DNA of 64,000 bases from contig JAJEKV010000035.1 in NCBI GenBank assembly GCA_021234155.1, forward strand, positions 1,242,001 through 1,306,000, read 5' to 3'. Of this stretch, positions 1 through 11,600 are shown piece after piece (positions within the stretch are counted from its first letter, which is position 1; each line of letters starts with the position of its first letter). Made by a program: the position numbers and the translations under genes. The notes beneath the pieces are model-generated. The model did not search any database. It was not told the DNA's origin and saw nothing but the letters and a program-made list of their open reading frames with translations. This stretch comes from Isoetes taiwanensis. Lineage: Eukaryota > Streptophyta > Lycopodiopsida > Isoetales > Isoetaceae.

Positions 1-1449
1 AGCTAATATTTTTGCCTCAGGAAAAAGCGTGAGCACGACACGTGCCCTATCAAAATAAAAAAATAAAAAACTAAATGTTTTCTGTGTGACGTCATGATGC
101 GATGGATCTCCCCGTTACCTGTTGCTCTGCATGCAATCCCCCGCTTGGGTTCTCTGAGTAAGACCAGATAAAATCTCATATCTCTTCGTGGTTATTTGAG
201 GTGCCAAATGCAAAGTCCAGCTCAGACCTCCGTCTTGGCTATAAAGGGAGTCCGATTTTTCTCCTATTTGATCTTCACATGCTAGGGCAACAAAAATTGA
301 AGCAGAGTAAGCAAACTAGGATGCCGCATCTGTGAACTTTTTGAGCTCCTTCGATCGGTCTGAGTCTCGAAACACTTTTTTTTTTCACAAATCAGCACCG
401 GCAATCGTGACAATCCTCCTCTGCTACCCCTGGTATCCATTTAGGATTTTGTAATCGGCAATGCCATTCCCTGGAATGAGCTGCAGAACATCTTCCATCT
501 TGAATGGGCCTAAAAACATTACCCAATTTACGAATTCGACCACCGGGATTCTGAGAACAAGAACCCGATGCATCAATTTGATGATTGATGGCATGAATCT
601 GAGCATGAATCTGGGAACCCAAATCACGAAGTTGCTGATGAAGGCGAGAGTCATGACAACGCTCGAGTTTCAGCTCTTCCAACGGCATCGTTCTCATGAT
701 TTTGATGCTTTGATCATGTTTGGTCGGCCAGCAGGAGCAAGTGGCGCTGCAAGCAAGTGCCAGACAGATTATAGATAAAAGCTAGGCTGTATTTTTTTTG
801 TGGGGGACTGTAGGTGACCCAGATGCTCTTGCATCTTTCCCAACTGGTTATAGACCTAGTGTATTGGAATTCGCAGATGAAGTGGGCTTTAAATTTTTTG
901 TGGTGCTACGATTGGGGGAGCCTCGCAGATGAATCTCACAGAGGTACCTCGCCACCAGGTAACTGTTGCTTGCATTAAGAGCCTACAACTCTTGCCCAGT
1001 AGCAGAAGTATGAAGATTTTTTGCTTTTAATTCGGCCCCCACCGACTCGATGATGGCGTAATAGCTTTTTCCCTGTTTGGATTGTAGAATGCATTCATTT
1101 GTTTCAATCAAAGCAAGGCATGTTATCTTAGCATCTATCTTTGCCTCCTCTTTAAAATTCGGCCAAATGATTCCAAACATAGCTTTGAGTGAAGGGATTT
1201 TGCGCGTAAAGCCAAGATCCGGCCGGCGGCCACGAATTGCGGTGTTTGCGGTGGTAAGAATGGCACGCGTTGTATCTTTCTGTGTTGTGGTTTTCTTTAG
1301 CACTGCTGTGTAGAATGGCACTGTGATTGAAAAGTGCTAAGAAAAGGATGGTCAAGATGGTTGTGGATGGCTTAGAAACAGATTTTTCGGTACTATCAGC
1401 TATGACCTGAATGATTATCCATTGTAAATATTGATTACAATTCATCATG

Positions 1450-2170
1450 TCTAAAACTTTTCTTTATGCAGGAAAACTTAGAAATACGATGGCTAAAGAT
1501 ATTTTGCACATTTTCTATACCATTTGGAGCTGTTTAAAATTGCTTGTGGTCCATTGAGATAAGTAAGCTCATTTTGGAATGTTTTCAGCTGGATGGAGTC
1601 ACAGCTGGCTTCAAACATGGTAAGGTTAAGTTAGCTTTATTTCTGGACAGAATGGATCTATGTAAAGTTTTTCCTTCATAAATTCAGCTCCAACGAAATA
1701 TGAAATGATACTATTACCACCCTTCATCTTTCAAGAAATGGGATTCCCCAAGCACTGCAGATGGACATAGGTAGCTTCTCACTTTAGTAGAATTATGGAA
1801 AAATCATTTGCTGCTTTGTTCTTTTAAGCTATATTGTTTACCTATAGTCCTATTTCTAATGAGAGTCCTCAGAGCTACAATGTCATGGACAAGCTTCAAC
1901 ATATTTTATTTTCCTGGATTTCAGATAATGCATGGGTTAACATAAGAAACATATTTCTGTGAAACCATGAAACAACAGGAGCTAATATCTTGTGCTTGAA
2001 CTTTCTTTGATAGAGTCACAAGGCAATGAAGACCAAGAATCTTGGCGTCATGAAGAACTTATCTTGGCATCCTTTTGCAAATAGGAATAAGCATGACTTT
2101 GGCTTTAAAGTTTTCATTGAAGCTTTATACGTTCATTATGAAGCTGATCCTAAAACTCATCGAGGTAAAA
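1450..2170 (+). other. possible small exons of an unrecognised gene
   Basis: Several short stretches here have splice-like borders. At about 2012-2163 an open stretch follows a T-rich tract ending in AG and ends in CGAG before gtaaaa; it would encode about 50 residues including SWHPFANRNKHDFGFKVF and YEADPKTHRG. A shorter candidate near 1591-1620 lies between ttttcag and gtaagg. I do not recognise the protein. The phrase YEADPKTHR faintly recalls the IEAD motif of FkbM-like methyltransferase domains, but that is a guess. The rest of 1-2190 holds nothing else I can support; a TATA-like box (tataaag) lies near 240. Confidence 0.2.
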
Positions 2171-2189
2171 CTCATTTAGGTTTTTTTTA

Positions 2190-3260
2190 GTCGTCGATTC
2201 GCGTAGCGAATCGGCATTCTTGCTCAAGACGAGCATGCATGCATTGCATGCGTCGCATGCATGCATCGCATGCGTTTTGGGCCGTTCGTCAGGTTGGGCG
2301 TTTGCTACTTATTGCAGAGTTCTTCATCGACATTTCATCGGCGCTTCCTCTTCTCTCAGCAGTACCTTATTCTCTTTGATTTGTTTCTAGGCAGGGGAGG
2401 GGCTTCTTCCTGCCTGGTTTGGCCAATTTGGCGTTGCTTTCCCTGCTGTCCTTTTCGCCTTTAGCCTTCATCCCGCGGACCTTCGCCCTCGATCCTAGTT
2501 TGTTAAGGAAGTCCTTTTGGTATTGGGCGCTTTGTTGGTTTCATGCGAAGTCGCAGTGCAGAATGTCGCCGATTCGGCGTTTAATCGGCATTCTTGTTTC
2601 AAGACGAGCATGCATGCATTGCATCGCCGTGATGCATGCATCGCATGCGTTTTGGGCCGTTTCGTCAGGTTGGCGTTTGCTACTTATTGCAGAGTTCTTC
2701 ATCGACGTTTTATCTGGCTTCCTCTTCTCTCTCGCCAGTACCTTATTCTCTTTGAACCCACCCTCCCCCCTTCTTTGTTTACTATATTTTGTACAAGTTA
2801 CGTTTATCATGTTTTTCCACGGGTGGGTGATGCTTTTTTCCACCCATCGGGTGATGCTATTCTTTGGTATGTTTCTCGCTTGTTGTTGGTGATGTGCGTG
2901 TACAGTTGGCGAAAGCCATCCGCTTTGACTTCTCCATGCTGGTTTTGGGAGCGATTCTATGCCTTACGCTTGTCTCAAGCCTCTTGCCGGAGGTTTATCA
3001 CTAGGGTTTTTCCTCGAAAACCCGAAGGGCGGGTTTTTTAATCCCGGTGATAAGCTTTCGGCAGGTACATCAGCCACTCATCTATTAGCATTGTATTTGT
3101 TTTTTGGGGTCCAAATGTTATAATTGGATTTTCCCTTTATTTTTCGTGGGTAGTTCGTATGTGTGCGGCTATCCACTGTCCACCATTGTAGAAATCTGCT
3201 GAGATGAATGAGAAGCCTATCTATGCGCTTTGTTGGTTTCATGCAAGTCGCAGTGCAAGA
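2190..3260 (+). repeat. structured repeat family, copy A (tandem dimer plus 3' hairpin)
   Basis: This is the first copy of an unclassified repeat family also present at 14.0, 18.8 and 20.2/27.5 kb. Two diverged units start at about 2190 and 2564. Each has a GCATGCATGC-rich stretch followed by TTCTTCATCGAC and a pyrimidine-rich CTCTTCTCTC tract. The second unit runs into a nested stem-loop at 2994-3055 (outer arms TTTATCAC and GTGATAA, inner arms AAAACCCG and CGGGTTTT). The copy ends near 3221 in GCCTATCT. A segment of about 37 bp beginning GCGCTTTGTTGG occurs both at about 2528-2563 and at about 3222-3260, flanking the second unit. No protein is evident; the open frames here are short and not conserved between copies. 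Confidence 0.6.
2994..3055 (+). other. nested stem-loop, conserved at 27278-27339
   Basis: The outer arms TTTATCAC and GTGATAAG enclose AGGG pairing with CCCG. An inner stem AAAACCCG / CGGGTTTT closes on a short loop. The second copy at 27278-27339 keeps the fold although its sequence differs. Its changes are tolerated by pairing (C to T in an outer arm leaves G-U; CCC to CTC in the inner arm leaves U-G). Whether it acts in RNA is not known. Confidence 0.5.
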
Positions 3261-3408
3261 ATATGATGTTTTTATATTGGTCAAGTTATAGGAAATGGAG
3301 GTTTCTGCTATGGGTGTGCATCTTTTCCATGTGTCTGCAGTAATTACATGATTGCAAATTTTGAGACTATAGAAATTCCTCATGGCCCTTCCATGTAGCG
3401 AGACATTA

Positions 3409-4908
3409 TTATGCCTCTTTCGTTGTCTTAGTAGGTGGCTTTCTTCTACAAACAATGCACCACATACTAAATGCCATAAAAACTAGGACAACCACACCTC
3501 CCAAAACAACAACTATTATAACATAAACTTGCAACTTGTGGTGTGATGAAGGTGAAAGCAAAGGTGAAATTGAAGGTGATAAAGATGGAGCTGGTACACA
3601 TGTTGCATCAGTGGTGGAACGACAAGGTGAAGATTGCAACATACCATCTAGGCACTTAGAACAATCCATGCATATCTTATCAGTTGAGATAGGGCACTCA
3701 CGAGATACGTAATATTGATCATTTGCACATGTTGCTTGGCAAAGTCCTTGGCTCGCACTGAATTGAACGATAGGACCATCAAAAGTTCCCCAGCATGTAA
3801 TTTGAGATTCTTCGTCTCTTCTCACGCCACAAGTATACCAGTCTCCCGCAGAGATAAAGGAAAAGGGAACACCTGTGGGAGCCTTGAGCTGATCATAGGC
3901 ATCACTTCCCCAACACACTACTTCATGATTACCATCTAGTATCCCACATGTATGATTTTGCCCGGATGCTAGGGAGGAGAAGGTATAATTGGTAGGAGCA
4001 TCACATTGATGGTCATCATTTACACCCCAACAAAGGGCCTTATTTGTGTTGAGCTCTATTCCACACACATGATATGAACCTGCAAATAAGGCAGAGTAGT
4101 GGGCATGAGGATCGGGCGCCCAACTTGTGGAGTCTGCTTTTCTATTCCATCCCAAAGGATCGACTCATTGTTATCGGTCCATAAACCGTGAGAATGGGTT
4201 TGCCTACCGTAAGAGACGGAAGGCGAAGGAATATCCGGAGGGAGGTTTTGTCTCGCCAAAGCCGCCGAAGCCCCAAAGAATCAACCTGCACCCAATCCAT
4301 CATTTTCGACAAAGATTGTGACATGCCAAGCCCCGTGAGCTTATCTTTGGAGTAATTGAGGGCCCGATACTCCAAAGGAATGCTCAAAGCTTGGGCCGGT
4401 CGTTGGAGGTCTTCAGCTGGAATGTCCGTCTCCCCGCCAGACCGGATTAGGAAGGTATAGGTGAGGCCGCAGTGAAATACCCCCTCGATATCGCCCACAA
4501 GGCCGCGGCACTTGTGGAGCTTTGTGTAGTTGAAATGGTTGCCTAAGGGTGCTTTCCCATGGACGGACGGGACGGACTGGATGAGGTCAGACCGTGTCCG
4601 TAAGTAATCGTCGGGATTACTTTCCAACCGAGGTCCTTAACCTCGCCGGGCGACTCGTGGAGCTCATGGGAACATCCGGAATAGAAGACTGCACCTCCGT
4701 GAAACCCGGAGGTTTTTCTGCCCATGGGAAAGCGCCCTAAACACACCGGATCCAGGGTCTCTGGCCGCACGGCACACACTCCATAATAGCCATCTTTTAC
4801 ATTTTTGCTTCCCCATAACACCGCTAGTGTATTTAGGGATCCGAGTGCGTTCGTGTTTCTGATCGTTGCCAAAATTGATACCAATACTGTTACCCAGACA
4901 AAATCCAT
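3409..4908 (-). pseudogene. CRINKLY4/ACR4-like receptor kinase pseudogene, ectodomain only
   Basis: This is a broken paralogue of the intact receptor kinase at 56382-58595. It reads on the minus strand from the signal peptide (MDFVWVTVLVSILATI) through crinkly (RCC1-like) repeats, the Cys-rich TNFR-like segment (CMDCSKCLDGMLQSSPC) and the transmembrane helix, and stops at KTTKEA where homology ends at about 3410. The kinase domain is missing. The reading frame is interrupted by a 191-bp MITE (4547-4737) and by at least one frameshift between 4140 and 4550. Both copies lack the cysteines of the fourth crinkly repeat (here GLWTDNNESILWDG), so that loss predates the duplication. A functional secreted or membrane ectodomain is unlikely because the frame is not continuous. 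Confidence 0.9.
4547..4737. mobile_element. Tourist/PIF-Harbinger-like MITE in the receptor pseudogene
   Basis: This 191-bp insertion has 16-bp terminal inverted repeats (GGGTGCTTTCCCATGG at the left, GGGCGCTTTCCCATGG when the right end is reversed) and a TAA target duplication at 4544-4546 and 4738-4740. The intact paralogue lacks it: homology resumes exactly across the site (VCLG then NHYNY). A 3-bp TWA duplication with short GG-starting TIRs is typical of Tourist MITEs. Confidence 0.88.
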
Positions 4909-4999
4909 CGTCTCTCCAGCTTTGTGGCGCACACGAAAAGACAGGAGCATGAAATTTGCCTGAATTGGTTTTTGAGGGTTCGAAATTAGGGGGGTTCGA

Positions 5000-5666
5000 C
5001 TCTTAAAAATCCGGTCATTCCAAAAAATTTCCGATAGCCAAAAAATATTCCCGGCATTTTTTCAGGCTATTTTTGGGGAAGTTTCTAAGGATTTCCGGGA
5101 AAATACACTATAATTTCATGTATTTCCGGCAGCCTTAAATGTGAGCAGGCATTTTTAATGGTTACGGTGAATTCTAATTTCGAACCCTCTTGAGGTTGGT
5201 TTTAGTCGGCCTTTACGCTTATCCGGGGGTAAGGTGGGTGATCTCAGAAGAATTGGGTGAAATTTGATGGCCCGTGTTTTTCCTTGTAAAAAGGCCCTCA
5301 GCCCCACCCCTGACCGGCGGGAAGGCTACTTTCAGCCGTAAATCACTGCCACGTGGATGGTACAGATTTTGGTTCTTGGAAACTGTACCAGCGACAGAAC
5401 AACCAACGACCACAACAATCGCAAGAGGTGTCCAATAAAAAATAATTGTTGATACTTGTCAACGTCTTATTTTAGCTAATATGGCTGAAATAGCCTCGTC
5501 GTTTACGGACTTGGACTTGGCCTTGGCCTTGGGCCTTAACTCAATAAGCAAGCTTTGGGCCTACCAAATGCTAAGAGCTGAAGAACAATTAAATCTTGCC
5601 ATTATGATGGCCCCATTCCTACACATCTTTCGATTTAGGGGAGTGTTATCAATAGTGAACCACTTG
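5000..5666 (-). repeat. 5' flank of receptor pseudogene, left arm of inverted duplication
   Basis: This stretch matches, in reverse complement, the DNA upstream of the intact receptor at about 54.82-55.39 kb. Shared landmarks are the GTGTTTTTCCTTGTAAA/GGCCCTCAGCCCCACC block, GCCACGTGGATGGTACAGATT, and ATATGGCTGAAATAGC. It probably contains the promoter region of the ancestral gene. It ends at the 10-bp target duplication of the 5.5-kb element. Confidence 0.7.
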
Positions 5667-5704
5667 CGGTGCCTTCTTTGGCTCCCGAAATCGGGGTCTC
5701 GCGC

Positions 5705-6135
5705 GGACGAAAATCGCTTAAGCGATTTAATGAAAATCGCTTAAGCGATTTTTAGGAATTCTCTAAAATCGCTAAGCGATTTTCAAAGGGAAAGGTGAAA
5801 ATCGCTTTTGCGATTTTTCGTTTTCCGTTCAGGAAAGTCGGCTCGCCCGTGTGGTTTTAAATAAAATGGAAAATCGCTTTTTTTATTTTTTATCGGCGTC
5901 GGTCGGTGATCCGCCGCCGATCGATCCGGTGAGGTCACTATCGAAAATCGCTTTTAAAGCGATTTTCGGCGTCCGTCGACCATCGATCCGCGGAGCTTAA
6001 TTTATCGAAAAAAATCGCTTTTTTTTATTTTCGACCGCCGGGAAAGAAAGTAAGTTAAAAGCAAGCTACCGAAAAGTAAGAGGAATGTCTAGGGAGGAAA
6101 ATAAAATGAAAAATCGCTTTAAGCGATTTTCAAAT
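5705..6135. repeat. left subterminal array of AAAATCGC-GCGATTTT palindromes
   Basis: About eight copies, whole or half, lie at about 5709, 5732, 5765, 5798, 5869, 5943, 6005 and 6109. The arms AAAATCGC and GCGATTTT are kept, while the centre varies (TTAA, TAA, TTTT, TTTTAAA, TTTAA). More lie near 6618, 6676 and 6744. Arrays of short motifs next to TIRs are commonly transposase binding sites; that role is inferred. Confidence 0.8.
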
Positions 6136-6139
6136 TTAT

Positions 6140-6215
6140 TATAAAAAAGAGCTTGCCATATGCGTCAAGTCAAAGCGCGCCTCTAATCCGAGTTCGAATC
6201 TCCCTGCCTATCTTG
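6140..6215 (+). repeat. possible tRNA-derived (SINE-like) B-box
   Basis: GAGTTCGAATCTCCC at about 6190-6204 closely matches the T-arm/B-box of tRNA genes. No good A-box or cloverleaf could be made upstream, so it is at most a SINE or tRNA relic inside the larger element. Confidence 0.25.
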
Positions 6216-6254
6216 TTGAAATGGTGCGACAGTTAAAGACCACGTGGGCACGAT

Positions 6255-6554
6255 ATGTCCCTTCTACCATGTCGACCGCCTCCTCCTCCCCGAGGGACAT
6301 CATCGCTGGATCCCCCTGCTCCTCCTCCAAGGGACAGGAACCCCCCTGCCTCTGCCGCTCCTTTCACCATCGTCGCAAGAATGAGTGAAAGGGAGCTTGT
6401 CACTGCTTTAACGTCGGGCGTTCCGTGCAGCGAAGGACTGGTAGAATGGCTCAACGAGCCAAACAAAGATGAAACGATGTTAAATGTGCAGATAATGATG
6501 CAAATGGTTGCGTTAAATTGTCACGTCCTGGGGATGGACAAAGACAATGTGTAA
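6255..6554 (+). CDS. unrecognised open frame in the MULE interior
   Basis: This 99-codon frame starts with a proline-rich stretch and continues into ARMSERELVTALTSGVP and EWLNEPNKDETMLNVQIM, which has protein-like composition. I do not recognise it. It lies just inside the left subterminal palindromes and could be a 5' exon or a captured gene fragment. No partner exon could be confirmed. Confidence 0.25.
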   Translation: MSLLPCRPPPPPRGTSSLDPPAPPPRDRNPPASAAPFTIVARMSERELVTALTSGVPCSEGLVEWLNEPNKDETMLNVQIMMQMVALNCHVLGMDKDNV

Positions 6555-7129
6555 TTTGCTTTTATGAATGGGAAAAAAAAGACGAAGAAAAGAAAAAAAA
6601 AAAAAAAAAAAACCACTTGAAAATCGCTTAAGCGATTTTCAAATGTCATGTCAACAATCACCTTCCAAAAAAAATTGAAAATCGCTTAAGTGATTTTCAA
6701 TTCAATATAAAATAAGCATGCGTGTTTTCGTGGAAAGGAGTGCTTAAGCGATTCAGCGATAGGGTAAGAATATAGGGTTTTGCTCCTCGTTTTTTGCGGC
6801 TTGTTTGATAGGGTAAGATTATAGGGTTTTTGCTCCTCGTGCTCTCTTTACATTCTTTGTAACACTCAAAATGGTCAAAACAAGGCGCAGACGGGGACAC
6901 ACCATCGGTGAAATGCGCCTCAAGATCCGCCGAAACGGTTTGAGGGAGATGCAAACACAATCACGGTAGTGGGACGACGAGACCGTTGAACCGGCCCATC
7001 GATCCGGGCGTATGATGATGGCCCGGGCTATCACGGTTTTGATGATGCAAAGACTATTGCACCCGTCCCGCTGATGTCGTGTGTGCAAGCACCTCATAGC
7101 AGAGATATGTTTCTCTCTAGGTACCGGCC

Positions 7130-7543
7130 CCCAACTCTTGAACTACTATATCCCGGGGCCGGAAGCTGAGCTCCAAAGACATCGAGCGCCACCGCAGACT
7201 GTGGTTTGGCGACACGTTGAGATTGGTGGTTAGTGAGTGGTTGCAGGCAATGGGCGAGGAAATGCAATACTGGCAGACGGAGGTAATGAACCAAGAACAC
7301 ATAGACGAGGAAGACGGCTCCATTGTTTGCGGAGGTGCGGCGTCGCCTAATGCGTTCAGGATGATCTGCGACCGCAGAAACGCCCCTGAGAGGGGCTATG
7401 CAACTCAAGAAGCGGAGCGCGTCCAGAATAACTTTTCAACGCCACGTCGTGTAGCCTCAGTGCAACGCGAAACGCCGCCTCGGCCACGTGGGAGGGATTT
7501 GACTGATCATTCGGTGATGATGTGGATGATACATGGCATTTAA
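7130..7543 (+). CDS. unrecognised open frame in the MULE interior
   Basis: The frame can be read from about 7150 (KLSSKDIERHRRLWF) through the methionine at 7217 (MRLVVSEWLQAMGEEMQY) to a stop at 7543 (DHSVMMWMIHGI). The central part is rich in Glu, Gln and Trp and may be helical. No family is recognised. A frameshifted continuation may exist upstream (SCVQAPHSRDMFLS at about 7075-7110). It could be a remnant of the element's own protein or captured host DNA. Confidence 0.25.
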
Positions 7544-7699
7544 ATCAATGACAATGTTTCTATTGCATATTAAAAAGTACACTAGGGGCCGGCACGCCTC
7601 ATTATTTGGTAGTTGAACCAATATGCCTTCGCGTACAGGCAAGCAATGAGTGTAAAGAAGTTTCGCCTGAGCAATGCCACATCCTCGTCGTTATGCATG

Positions 7700-10400
7700 T
7701 TCGGGCGTACCTGCAAGGTGAAAGGCTTCGGATGTCATGCGGGGCATATATAACTGATTAATGAGGTGGTGGGGAGGGATAGAGTCCAACCTGCAAGTCT
7801 ATGTCTGTCTCTGGCCATAGGAAAGCCTTCATGACATGCCGGATGTTTAGACAGACATGGGCACCACAAGACCAATCTTTGGTTCGTGCGGGGACCTGGC
7901 GCTGCGCAGCTCCAACCGATTTAAACGCGCCCGATTGGTCCGGGGCATTAGTGTACCCCAGCCACGGCTGCAATACCCTGTCCCAACACGGTAAGGACTT
8001 GTTGTTGCACGCATTGAAGACAACTAAAAGTAAGGAAGTCGGCCGAGGTAAAGAACTCACCGTTGTATGCGTCTGAGGTTGCACTTTCGTGATTTGAGTC
8101 CCCAGATGGCCCACCTCGCCAGGCGGGGAATCCATGCACCAAAAGCCCTCAAACGCTGGGCCACCCGAAGTCTCTCCCGTACTACGTGGTGCGCAATATG
8201 CACCGGGAGCGTACCCGGTGTCCCCTCGCAACCAGCTCACACCGCATGAGTACCTATGGAGACAAGAGAGGGATAGGGACTATGCCACGCATTACCCATG
8301 GGAGGATGGGCAAAATGAGAGCTCAAAGCTATCCCATCGTGATTCCGGTAATCGTGGGAGCAGTCGGGGGCCATGATCGTGATCTTCGAACCGGCGAGGG
8401 TCCACCATTGCAAATGTGGATCTATCATCCGGTTGGAACCGATGCATGCGTGCACCGCATACGCGTGCTACATGGTCGGCGAAAAAAAGGTTGACAACAC
8501 ATGAATGAAATCGTGCTAGGACACGCACGATAATTACCCCGACATGATCGCCTCCCACTCTTCAGCGATTCTTAACGATTGCCTTAATGCGCTCGCGATC
8601 CAACGCCGCAAAGGAAGGCGGCCCCAACAATGACATTCTCACGCGTTCGACCGAAGTCGACAAGATCTCTATGGGTGCGTGGGGGTGGTGTGCTATCAAC
8701 CGCCGCCATACCTCGCGGCATATCTCGCGTCGGTAATGAAGTCTCCAAAAATATAAACCTCCTCCCGTAAATAGAGAGGCAACATCAAACCCGGATGTAG
8801 CACAATGTTTTACGTGCATCGCGTGCCTCTGCCACCTCCGCCCACCCAAGAACGGCTGCGGCAAATAGTAGGCATAAAGTCGTGCCTTACGCCCCAAACT
8901 CCATCCCAAGATGTAAAGAACCCTCTAGCCCCTGTCCCTATGCCACCGGTGATCGGTCATGTGCATCTGCATGGAGGAAAAGGTGAAACCAATGATGCCA
9001 AGCTAGGGGAGCGAACCATCTCCTCGTATAATCTCGGCGTATGTGTGCGACCGCTCTCCCCGCGGCTCATCAAAGATAGGCCTCGAAGCCGCGAGGCTCT
9101 ATCACATCTGCGATGGAGGTGGGCGTGTGAATGAACAGTCGTCCGGTATGTCCTCAATAGCTGCAGGGACACATGCATGCGGGCGTGGCGTAAGAATGCC
9201 CCTCGCCGATCGGCGTGCTATCGCGTGAGGGGCGACATGCCAGTGAAATGCAAATCATTGGTGCGAAAAGCTATAGCGCAGTTGGCTGCTCTCCATTGTG
9301 GGTTGAACGCCGCCGTCGTTATGATGGTCTCTCTCTGCGACGTGGGATGCTCTCGCGCGACGGCACGCTCTCCGCGACGATAATGCCCCCTTCTTTTGCT
9401 CCTCTTCCCGCACCCGGCCTTGTTGCATACTCCATGATCTCCTCCGGTGTAGGCGGGAGGGGCTCTGCGACATCCGTGGCTCATCCACTCATGCAAACCG
9501 CGTTCATCACGAGATCCTCCCACCGGGTAGGCTGCGTCGTTGATGATCATAAGCGTGCGCGCCTCCTGCAGGTATAGAGGGTGCACCACCTCACGTATGC
9601 CTAGCGATCTTTGAGAACGGCTTGTCCAATGCCTCATCACGCCCGGCCGGGGGTAATCTTTGCCAGAACTAACGGAAATGCGGGCATGGAGCCACGCATA
9701 CGGGCCGTGGTCCTCGTCAAAAGCGCTGTCTCACTTTATGCGCCCATGATTACATTAGCTCTTGCCCATTTGCTCCGGTCTGTCCTCTGTCGTGCGGTTC
9801 ATTGGCGCTCCCTCTCCTCATCTGTGAGAGGGGATGGCTGCGAAGGGTCATTCCTGGGACGACCACGTTCCCTCGATGGCCACCACATATCTCTGTGATA
9901 TGCATTATGGTGCCCAATGGCACCGTCCCTCGTCAGACCTGCCCACAGACGATTCACCCGTACCTTGTCCGGGTCAGATGGGGACACCGAGGGTGCGTCG
10001 CCGCAAAGACCGATAAAGTGCCCAAACTATGTGTGCCACGGGCTGTTCGGGGGCCCAGACGCCTGACAGTCAGCCATATGCCTCGATATTCCCTGTCAAA
10101 CATACAAGTACAAATGAAAAAAACTCTAGAGACATAAATACAACCTGCAAGTACAAATGAAAAAACTCTAGAGACACAACTATGCAAGCTATCTAATGGG
10201 GGTCTGACGGTACTTACCAAAAAGTGATGTACCCAACCTCGCCCGGCTGTCCGCGGTTGACGTAATCCGGGAGCCCACTCTCGTCCATCCCTATCGGGCG
10301 GCTCTCCTGCGTAAGATCTCTGCCCCATCGGTCACCTGTTGCCATTTTGTAATGCCTGCTTGGGGAATATGCCGAATGTGTTGTTAGTAAAGTAAATCTA
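7700..10400. other. GC-rich, CpG-rich MULE interior with no identifiable gene
   Basis: This stretch is much richer in G+C and CpG than the flanking AT-rich DNA and has many short open frames on both strands (for example RETIITTAAFNPQWRAANC near 9250-9370 on the minus strand). None is long or shows a known motif. Frames seem to switch often, as in a decayed coding region. A 43-bp tandem duplication lies at about 10104-10181. From 10500 to 10660 there are degenerate ATACAAAAT-type repeats. Confidence 0.4.
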
Positions 10401-10669
10401 ATTATCATAAACAACATATGAAGGTAGGGTGTATAAAGAAGGAAGTCAGAATATGTTCAACTTACTCAAGACCATGGTTATAATGGCAATGGTTCAAAAG
10501 GCCCATGGTTTTAGAATACAACAAAGGCATATCAAGACAAATCTAGGCATATCAAGACAAAATCTGGAATACAAAATTTAGAATACAAAATGCAGGCACA
10601 TATTAAAGAATACAAAATCTAGGCACAAAATCTACAATACAAATGGGCACATATTAAATACCTTATGGA

Positions 10670-11120
10670 AACGTGAAAATCGCTTAAGCTTGAAAATCGC
10701 TTCAACCTGAAAACTGAAAATCGCTTCAACCTAAAACCTTAAATAGGAAACACGAAAAATAAAAAGCGATTTTTGAAAATCGCAAAAAGCGATTTTCCCT
10801 CGGCCCGGCCGTACGCCTTCTTTACGCCACAGTCTGGCAGTTGAAAATAAAAAAAGCGATTTTCGGCCTTCGAGCCTCGATCTTACCGGTAGCCGTCGCG
10901 GCCACGGCCGCCGGCGCTCAGGCCTCGTCAAAGTTCGCGTCTGGCGAAAGCCACGGGCGCCTCGGGCGCTGGCGAAGCGGGCAATGGCGACGCAGCGCCG
11001 GTGAAAATCGCTTAAGCGATTTTCTGTTTTTTCCTTTTTCACCCTTATATTTCCGGCGCGCCCTTTTCAGGCAGGAAAATCGCTTAAGCGATTTTCCAGC
11101 CCAAAATTGCTTAAGCGATT
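10670..11120. repeat. right subterminal array of AAAATCGC-GCGATTTT palindromes
   Basis: Copies or half copies occur at about 10674, 10693, 10718, 10764, 10783, 10853, 11003, 11076 and 11103. They mirror the left array and sit just inside the right TIR. The conserved arms with variable centres match those on the left side. Confidence 0.8.
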
Positions 11121-11175
11121 TCCGGCCGCGGGGGGACCCCGATTTGGGGAGCCAAAAAAGACCCCGAACCACTTG

Positions 11176-11600
11176 GCCTTGGGCCCTCGATTGATAAGCA
11201 AACTTTGGGCCCACCAACGCTAGAACTAAGAACAATTAACTCTTGGCATTATGATGGCCCTATACCTACAAATATTATGATGGCCATCCATATTATTCTT
11301 TCAATTTAAACCATTGAATGAAGTTGGTGAAAAAATAGATTTTTGAATCTTGAACATCCAATTTTCATGCACAATAGGGCATTTGAGTGATTTACTAATT
11401 TTAGATAGGCCCATTTCATGGGTTGTATGCACCCAAGATTTTTCAAGAAAGCTACATGTAGCCTAAATACCTCAAACCAAAATCTTTTAAGCCATGCAAT
11501 TTAATCAACACACAAAAGAAAAAAGAAAAAGAAAAAAAAAAGAAAAAGAAAAAACAAACTAGCAGTGGGGTAGGCTTGAGGTGGGGGAGGGATTTTGAAG
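11176..11600 (-). repeat. continuation of left arm of the inverted duplication
   Basis: After the element ends, the sequence again matches the reverse complement of about 54.42-54.78 kb (landmarks GGGCCCTCGATTGATAAGC, AGAACAATTAACTCTTGGC, CATTTGAGTGATTTACTAA, and an A/G-rich tract). The homology fades at about 11590. From 11600 to 12320 I see nothing further. Confidence 0.7.

Larger units (their letters stand above)
5667..11165. mobile_element. Mutator-like (MULE) element with palindrome-rich ends
   Basis: This 5.5-kb insertion is flanked by the 10-bp direct repeat GAACCACTTG at 5657-5666 and 11166-11175. The uninterrupted site exists at about 54.78 kb in the inverted paralogous arm. The termini form imperfect inverted repeats of about 40 bp sharing TTTGGCTCCC, AAATCGGGGTC and a GCGG end. 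A 9-10-bp duplication with long TIRs fits the Mutator superfamily. Both ends carry arrays of AAAATCGC/GCGATTTT palindromes. The interior (about 6.25-10.4 kb) is GC-rich with broken coding-like stretches. I see no transposase motif, so it is either a degraded autonomous element or a non-autonomous or Pack-MULE type carrying foreign sequence. Confidence 0.8.

Noticed and set aside
2261-3041. Open frames of 157-174 codons in repeat copy A
   Set aside because: Not conserved in copies B-D; they arise from pyrimidine-rich structured repeat DNA.
8134-8300. Possible DDE transposase text (RGDTGYAPGAYCAP on the minus strand) in the MULE interior
   Set aside because: Only one short GD-x-GY phrase; no second or third acidic motif and no continuous frame.
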